A DNA stretch of 26,350 bases, taken from the NCBI GenBank assembly GCA_964422785.1, contig CAYRCJ010000010.1, positions 1 to 26,350 of the forward strand. The letters are read 5' to 3'. The position numbers were made by a program, and so were the translations under genes. Origin of the DNA: CAYRCJ01 sp964422785. GTDB lineage: Bacteria; Patescibacteriota; Minisyncoccia; UBA11713; 2-01-FULL-45-33. How positions within the stretch are numbered: the stretch's first letter is position 1; the number at the start of each line of letters is the position of its first letter. Shown here piece by piece: positions 22,302 through 26,350 of the stretch. The notes under the pieces are model-generated. The model ran no database searches, was not told where the DNA came from, and was given only the letters and a program-made list of their open reading frames with translations.

Positions 22302-22808
22302 ATCCAAAAAGCTAGAATAAACAACCAAATAAGGGCTTCTGAGCTTAGAATTATAGACCAAAACGGAAACAACCTCGGTGTCTTGGAATTTCAAAAAGCG
22401 CTGGACCTGGCCAAAGAGGTCGGGTTGGACTTGGTAGAGATCTCCCCCACCGCGAAACCGCCTGTAGCCAAAATAATGGAAAGCGGAAAGTATTTTTACG
22501 AGCAAGAAAAGAAAGCCAGGCAGGATAGCAAGAAAAGGAAAGAGATAGAAATCAAAAGCGTGAGGATAGGCATCGGCACCGGGCAACATGATCTTGAGCT
22601 TAAGGCGAAGCAGGTGGATGACTTCTTAAAGTCAGGCAACAAAACCAAAGTAGATTTGGCGCTTAGAGGAAGAGAAAAATATCTGGATAAAAAGTTTCTT
22701 GAGGGACGTATTGAAAGATTCTTGAGTATTATTTCTCACCCGTTCTCGGCCGAGCCCATTAAAAAAGGGCCGAGAGGGCTTAATATGATTATCGAACCTA
22801 AAAAATAA
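22302..22808 (+). CDS. infC: Translation initiation factor IF-3
   Basis: Binds the 30S subunit and controls start-codon choice. Starting at ATC 22302 the protein has 168 residues, close to family length. The N-domain is complete (ARINNQIRASELRIID, LDLVEISPTAKPPVAKIM), the linker is Lys/Glu-rich, and the C-domain has the KEIEIKSVRIGIGTGQHDLE signature and ends PRGLNMIIEPKK. The only standard start, TTG at 22383, would delete the conserved N-terminal strand. In-frame codons upstream of the homology are only ATT (22284, 22287), ATC (22302) and ATA (22317); the stop is at 22281. An AGGG lies 8 bases before ATC 22302. IF-3 genes elsewhere start at AUU for autoregulation, so a rare start is expected. 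It leads rpmI and rplT. Confidence 0.93.
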   Translation: MQKARINNQIRASELRIIDQNGNNLGVLEFQKALDLAKEVGLDLVEISPTAKPPVAKIMESGKYFYEQEKKARQDSKKRKEIEIKSVRIGIGTGQHDLELKAKQVDDFLKSGNKTKVDLALRGREKYLDKKFLEGRIERFLSIISHPFSAEPIKKGPRGLNMIIEPKK

Positions 22809-22815
22809 AAATAAT

Positions 22816-23004
22816 ATGGCAAAAACACATAAATCAATTTTAAAAAGAATGAGAATTACAAAAAGCGGGCAAATCTTGCGCGGAGCTTCGGGTATTAACC
22901 ATTTCCAGGCCAAGAAAACTCGCGCAAGCCAGCTCAATAAAAAAAGGCAAACGACTATTGGCAAAACCCAGAGCGCTATGCTAAAGTCGTACCTGTACCG
23001 ATAA
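22816..23004 (+). CDS. rpmI: 50S ribosomal protein bL35
   Basis: 62-residue basic ribosomal protein of the large subunit. The sequence has the L35 hallmark MAKTHKSILKRMRITKSG near the start, then HFQAKKTRASQLNKKRQ, which matches the family. It lies between infC (7-base gap) and rplT (1 base), the classical infC-rpmI-rplT order, so it is cotranscribed with them. No strong SD is visible before its ATG, which suggests translational coupling to infC. Confidence 0.96.
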   Translation: MAKTHKSILKRMRITKSGQILRGASGINHFQAKKTRASQLNKKRQTTIGKTQSAMLKSYLYR

Positions 23005-23005
23005 T

Positions 23006-23350
23006 ATGACAAGAGTAAAAAGAGCAAAAATGGCGCTAAAGCGCCGCCACAAAGTCCTAAAACAAACCAAAGGTTTTAAGTGGCAAAGAAAATCAAAAGA
23101 ACGCGCCGCCAAGGAAGCGCTTCTTCACGCCGGCCGACACGCGTTTGGGGACCGCAGAAAAAAGAAAGGAAACTTCAGAAAGCTTTGGAATATAAAAATT
23201 AACGCCCTGGCCCGGGAGTCAGGCACTAAATACAGCGCCCTAATAGACAAAATGAAAAAAGCCAATGTTGCTTTGAACAGAAAAGTCCTCGCCGAGCTCG
23301 CAGAAAATCACCCGACAGTTTTCAAAAAAATCCTTGAACAACTCGCATAA
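23006..23350 (+). CDS. rplT: 50S ribosomal protein bL20
   Basis: 114-residue large-subunit assembly protein. The N terminus has the basic L20 tail (TRVKRAKMALKRRHKVLKQT, KGFKWQRKSKERAAKEALL), and the C-terminal domain reads INALARESGTKYSALIDKMKKANVALNRKVLAELA, both typical. In other bacteria L20 binds its own operon leader and represses rpmI-rplT; no such leader can be recognised here because the gap to rpmI is one base. A strong terminator follows the stop. Confidence 0.96.
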   Translation: MTRVKRAKMALKRRHKVLKQTKGFKWQRKSKERAAKEALLHAGRHAFGDRRKKKGNFRKLWNIKINALARESGTKYSALIDKMKKANVALNRKVLAELAENHPTVFKKILEQLA

Positions 23351-23384
23351 AAAACTCCCCCGATAATAATCGGGGGAGTTTTTC
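23351..23384. terminator. Bidirectional terminator between rplT and polX
   Basis: Perfect 14-bp stem AAAACTCCCCCGAT / ATCGGGGGAGTTTT (23351-23364, 23369-23382) with AATA loop. Both ends are A/T-rich, so it can terminate the plus-strand ribosomal operon and the minus-strand polX gene. Confidence 0.9.
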
Positions 23385-25117
23385 TAATTCTTCACCAACA
23401 GCTTCAAAAAATCTTTGAGTGGCCTTGTATTTACGATGTCTTTTGCCGTGGCCCAGCCGCGGCGGGCTTGAGCAATACCCATCTCCAAAAATTTAAAATG
23501 CTGAATTGAGTGCGCGTCGGAATCTATGGACATTTTAACTCCGGCTTCAACGCATTTTTTTATGTATTCATCTTTTATATCCGAGCGATCGGGGTAAGCG
23601 TCAATCTCCAAAATCGTCTTGGTTCTTTTGGCGGCTTTTATTATTTCATCAACATCCAGCTGAATAGCCTCTCTTTTATTTATTATTCTCCCCGTGAGAT
23701 GGAAAATTATGTCGACGTTGGGATTTTCCATCGCGCGAATAACTCTCTTTGTCTGCTCATCCAAAGAAAGATTAAAGTGGCTATGGACTGCCGCCCCCAC
23801 CACATCAAGTTTTTCTAAAACTTTGTCTTCAATGTCTAACGCCCCGCCTTTTCCGATATTTACCTCGGCACCGGTTAAAACTTTTATTTTGGCGCCTTCC
23901 AAACGAAGTTTTTTATTTACTTTTTCTATCTCGGCGATTTGTTTTAATAATTTTTTTTCATCGGCGCCTCCCGTCATAGCCAGAGATTTTGTGTGGTCGG
24001 TAATCGCAATATATTCCAAACCGAATTTTTCAGCTTCTCGGGCCATTTCCATTATTGAATTTTCTCCGTCTGTCCAATCGGTTTGAGTTTGGAGATCGCC
24101 CTTCAAATCTTTGTATCCGATCAGTTCCGGTAAATCTCCACCCTTCATGGCAAGTTCTATCTCTCCGGTATCTTCGCGCATCTCGGGCTCAATATATTTT
24201 AGTCCAAGCTTTTTATATAAGTCTTCTTCTGTCTTGCCGGCGATTTGTTTGTCGCCCTTAAACAATCCGTATTCATTTAACTTCCAACCTTTCTTTATCG
24301 CGATCTCGCGAAGTTTAACATTATGATCTTTCGAGCCGGTAAAATAATTTAGCGCGGCGCCATAAGAATCGTGTGGAACAATGCGCAAGTCGGCATCCAA
24401 TCCATTTTTTAATTTAACCATTGCCTTGGTTTTGCCTTTGACATACACATGCGCCACCTGAGGCAAGGCAACGAATTTTTCCATGACACTCTCCGGTTTT
24501 TTGGAAATAACCAAAATATCAATATCCCCTATTGTTTCCCTGCGACGCCTCGTGGAACCGGCGATGATGGCTTTTTCAACATCCGGGAAAGATTGTATGG
24601 TCCGCTCCAGATTGTTTATCTCAGGAAGTATCTGCCCCAATACCTGCCGCCCGCCGGACTTCCGCAAAAATTCTATGCCCTTTAATATCTTCTCCTCTGA
24701 TTTTTTGCCGAAGCGAGACAACTTGCCAATTTTCCCGGCACGGGCAGCGCGCTCAAGATCGTTTAAATTTTTTATTTTTAATTTTTCATATAAAACTTTT
24801 ATCATCTTCGGCCCCACGCCCTCCACAGAAGAAAGCTCGCCGATATTCACCGGAATCTTTTTCTTAAGATCATCATATTCCTTAAAGTGGCCTTTCTTTA
24901 AAAGATCCATTATATGCTGGGCGATGCCCGCGCCCACACCGGGAATTTTCTTTAATCCATCCTCACCGCTCTTTTTGTAAATTTCTTTCAGATCCTCATC
25001 GGTGTTTTCAATGCTCAAAGCGGCTTTTTCATAAGCACGCGGCTTGAACTGGATATTATTCATCTCCAACATCTGAGCCATCTCGTGCAAAATTTTGGCA
25101 ACTTCCTGATTGGTCAT
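23384..25117 (-). CDS. polX: Family X DNA polymerase / PHP-domain protein PolX
   Basis: Repair polymerase with a C-terminal PHP nuclease module; 577 residues from ATG 25117. A longer reading from 25192 would begin with a Pro/Gly-rich segment that encodes a palindrome, so I reject it. Order: an 8-kDa-like helical domain with helix-hairpin-helix motifs (IPGVGAGIAQHI near 58-69, VEGVGPKMI near 98-106), a Pol X palm with GSTRRRRETIGDIDILV (Asp198, Asp200) and ADLRIV (Asp243), then the PHP domain (340 onward). PHP motif I reads GDLQTQTDWTDG; family members usually keep at least one His here (DLHxH or DLQxH), but both are Gln (343, 345). Later motifs are intact: TDHT, GAEVNI, HSHFN and DSDAH. Exonuclease activity may therefore be altered. 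Confidence 0.94.
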   Translation of the reverse strand: MTNQEVAKILHEMAQMLEMNNIQFKPRAYEKAALSIENTDEDLKEIYKKSGEDGLKKIPGVGAGIAQHIMDLLKKGHFKEYDDLKKKIPVNIGELSSVEGVGPKMIKVLYEKLKIKNLNDLERAARAGKIGKLSRFGKKSEEKILKGIEFLRKSGGRQVLGQILPEINNLERTIQSFPDVEKAIIAGSTRRRRETIGDIDILVISKKPESVMEKFVALPQVAHVYVKGKTKAMVKLKNGLDADLRIVPHDSYGAALNYFTGSKDHNVKLREIAIKKGWKLNEYGLFKGDKQIAGKTEEDLYKKLGLKYIEPEMREDTGEIELAMKGGDLPELIGYKDLKGDLQTQTDWTDGENSIMEMAREAEKFGLEYIAITDHTKSLAMTGGADEKKLLKQIAEIEKVNKKLRLEGAKIKVLTGAEVNIGKGGALDIEDKVLEKLDVVGAAVHSHFNLSLDEQTKRVIRAMENPNVDIIFHLTGRIINKREAIQLDVDEIIKAAKRTKTILEIDAYPDRSDIKDEYIKKCVEAGVKMSIDSDAHSIQHFKFLEMGIAQARRGWATAKDIVNTRPLKDFLKLLVKN

Positions 25118-25145
25118 TAATTCATAATACCATTTGGGCGCGGAC

Positions 25146-25165
25146 CTGCCTGCCGGCGGGCAGGA
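25146..25165. repeat. GC-rich palindrome in the polX 5' region
   Basis: CCTGCCTGCCGGCGGGCAGG is palindromic except for one position pair that is a G-U wobble on the plus strand. It lies 28 bases before the polX ATG. Short GC palindromes of this form recur in many CPR genomes as I recall; only one copy is visible here. Confidence 0.5.
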
Positions 25166-25247
25166 GTTATCCACAATGGCTACTTTGTGCAAGTTAAAAT
25201 CTTTCGTATAATTAGCTTAGGTCAGTTTTGCCCATAATTATATGAGC

Positions 25248-25346
25248 TAGCGCGGGCAAGTAGCACGAACAACATTAAAGACTTTGCCATCCGGCGGGTC
25301 ATAGGCCCCTTTGGCCCAATACTTAGTTCACTCTTTGCTCGCGCTA
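25248..25346. repeat. Inverted repeat in the 296-base gap between MFS gene and polX
   Basis: Arms TAGCGCGGGCAA (25248-25259) and TTGCTCGCGCTA (25335-25346) pair over 12 positions with one G-U on the plus strand. A second near-copy of the left arm (AGCACGAACAA, 25262-25272) follows at once and can also pair with the right arm, so two alternative folds are possible. GC hairpins such as GGCC/GGCC lie inside. The AGCA-loop hairpin of the three other elements is absent. The rest of the gap, 25118-25413, holds the palindrome and the MFS terminator. Confidence 0.45.
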
Positions 25347-25387
25347 CAATTCGATCTTTTCCAAAAAAATAAAAAAAATTAAAAACG

Positions 25388-25405
25388 CCCCGGGAAACCC
25401 CGGGG
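25388..25405 (-). terminator. Intrinsic terminator of the MFS gene
   Basis: Stem CCCCGGG / CCCGGGG (25388-25394, 25399-25405) with a 4-base loop. On the minus strand it is followed by CGTTTTTAATTTTTTTT, a strong tail, nine bases after the stop of the 25414-26070 gene. Confidence 0.85.
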
Positions 25406-25413
25406 TTGTGTTT

Positions 25414-26070
25414 TTATATATTCGATGAAGGATTTTTTGGAATCGGAGTAAATGGCGGCAATGCGGTCGGACGCGCGCCATCAAGCATCGGATACAAAGA
25501 AAGAAGTATAAAGAAAACCAGTGAGTTTGCTATCCCGCTCATTAAAAATAATAAATGAAATCCGAATATGTCGCCGAGTATTCCTCCGACGGCTCCTCCG
25601 ATAGCGCTTGAAATCGTCAGCCCGCCGACACTAAAGAGACTCCATTCAAAGCCCTCCGAGCCCTTGTCTACATGACGGGCAAATAAAGAGTAGTAAGCCG
25701 CCATTAAAGCCGCGTCTCCAAATCCTGTAAACACCTCGAGGGCATAGATGTGCCAAACCTTGGAAATAAATAATAAACAAAATGGATATATGGCCGCGAC
25801 AACCGCTCCGGTAATCAAAAAATAAAAATCATCCTTTTCCCCTTTGTGTTTATCCAGAAACCTGGCCGTGGGAATTTGAATAACCGATTTTGTAACTCCG
25901 TACAAGGCAAGCGCGAATCCAATCGTCCTGAGAGTTGCTCCGGCAATCGAGTGTGTTATAAAAATCGCGAATATAGGAGCAAATAAACTGCCCGAAAGCA
26001 CTACAAAAAAAAGATAAAGAAGCATTATCTGTATCGCGCGATTTACCGAGATGTTTATTTTGATACGCAT
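25414..26070 (-). CDS. Half-size MFS-like transporter, six TM helices
   Basis: 218-residue membrane protein with six predicted helices and a loop-2/3 motif like that of the Major Facilitator Superfamily (helix 2 to 3 region QIPTARFLDKHKGEKDD, matching the G-x-x-x-D-(R/K)-x-G-(R/K) pattern loosely). Full MFS proteins have about 12 helices and 400 residues; here the stop lies after helix 6 with a Pro-rich tail and a terminator right behind it, so this looks like a stable half transporter rather than a sequencing truncation. It might act as a dimer. Substrate unknown. It lies 7 bases after the uracil-DNA glycosylase gene. Confidence 0.75.
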   Translation of the reverse strand: MRIKINISVNRAIQIMLLYLFFVVLSGSLFAPIFAIFITHSIAGATLRTIGFALALYGVTKSVIQIPTARFLDKHKGEKDDFYFLITGAVVAAIYPFCLLFISKVWHIYALEVFTGFGDAALMAAYYSLFARHVDKGSEGFEWSLFSVGGLTISSAIGGAVGGILGDIFGFHLLFLMSGIANSLVFFILLSLYPMLDGARPTALPPFTPIPKNPSSNI

Positions 26071-26077
26071 ATTTTTA

Positions 26078-26350
26078 TTATTCTAATTTACCATGTTCCG
26101 CCAGCTTTAACAAAGCGGGTAATTTTTTAAAATCTTTATCCAGTTCTTTGAGTACCGAGGTGGAGCGAAGCGCGGCCGCCGGATGATACAAGGGGAAAAG
26201 CATGTATGTGGTAATCCTGGAGGCCTTGCCATGATCAAGAGATATTTTTGCCGCGGGCAAAAAGTAATTCATAGAAAATCTTCCGAGGGTGGCAATGATT
26301 TTTGGATTTATAATTTCAATTTGTTTTTTAAGATAAGGTTTGTATGATTC
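26078..26350 (-). CDS. Uracil-DNA glycosylase, family 4-like (C-terminal part; 5' end outside window)
   Basis: Removes uracil from DNA as the first step of base excision repair. Only the last 90 residues are visible; the frame is open to the right window edge. The sequence KPYLKKQIEIINPKIIATLGRF matches the helix-strand region common in family 4 enzymes (usually ...L..QI..I.P..I..LG..A), and FPLYHPAAALRS contains the HP(A/S)-type loop motif that inserts into the DNA helix. The N-terminal catalytic motif and the four-Cys iron-sulfur cluster ligands cannot be checked except for the absence of Cys in this part. Next to the half-MFS gene by 7 bases. Confidence 0.8.
   Translation of the reverse strand, partial: ESYKPYLKKQIEIINPKIIATLGRFSMNYFLPAAKISLDHGKASRITTYMLFPLYHPAAALRSTSVLKELDKDFKKLPALLKLAEHGKLE

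Noticed and set aside
23384..25192. PolX starting at 25192 with a 25-residue extension
   Set aside because: The extension is encoded by a palindromic GC-rich segment and has no similarity to the PolX N-terminal domain; ATG 25117 matches family starts.

Overview
The window looks like a chromosomal segment of a Candidatus Patescibacteria (CPR) bacterium, most like Parcubacteria. This placement is inferred from gene style: compact, moderately AT-rich DNA with short intergenic gaps and 1-4 nt gene overlaps, a single-subunit glycyl-tRNA synthetase, a RecO without its zinc finger, an M16 peptidase next to an AI-2E family exporter, and unusually built aminoacyl-tRNA synthetases. No phylogenetic marker was compared against a database. 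Most of the content is housekeeping: five aminoacyl-tRNA synthetases (Leu, Met, Gly, Ile, Arg), the trans-translation pair smpB plus tmRNA, the infC-rpmI-rplT cluster, and repair genes (recO, polX, a partial uracil-DNA glycosylase).

Layout. 1-2148: 5' portion of leuS (minus strand, runs off the left edge). 2249-2599: a small plus-strand gene of unknown function. 2608-7248: minus-strand tatD, metG, AI-2E-type membrane protein and M16 peptidase, tightly overlapped. 7307-11182: minus-strand run recO, a 639-residue surface/membrane protein, glyS and a previously uncalled 39-residue membrane peptide, closed by a terminator. 11261-11545: divergent small membrane-anchored protein. 11585-14986: ileS. 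15158-17706: argS with two small downstream genes. 17746-18792: smpB, two structured inverted repeats, then tmRNA (ssrA). 18845-22199: minus-strand operon of a 3-TM protein, a soluble histidine kinase, CcdA and a DipZ-like thioredoxin. 22302-23350: infC-rpmI-rplT. 23384-25117: polX. 25414-26350: half-size MFS protein and the C-terminal part of a family-4-like uracil-DNA glycosylase.

Most unusual observations. (1) LeuRS carries a complete Nudix hydrolase domain inserted at the end of its CP1 editing domain. (2) IleRS carries a complete histidine-phosphatase domain inserted between the two cysteine pairs of a zinc site. Two synthetases in one window thus hold unrelated phospho-hydrolase modules. 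(3) CcdA is circularly permuted: the SPC helix that is normally first is last. (4) Three copies of a structured element (15041-15146, 18191-18326, 18336-18449) share one secondary structure although their stems differ in sequence: a long outer stem, a hairpin, and a second hairpin of 3 bp, a bulged A, 7 bp and an AGCA loop. Base changes in the stems compensate each other, and wobble pairs favour one orientation, which suggests a new RNA or ssDNA element family. (5) infC has no ATG/GTG/TTG start that preserves its N-domain and probably starts at AUC.

Regulation. Several genes (leuS, recO, ileS, argS, the 3-TM gene) have -10-like boxes only a few bases before the start and no Shine-Dalgarno sequence, which suggests near-leaderless transcripts. 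Strong intrinsic terminators separate the blocks.
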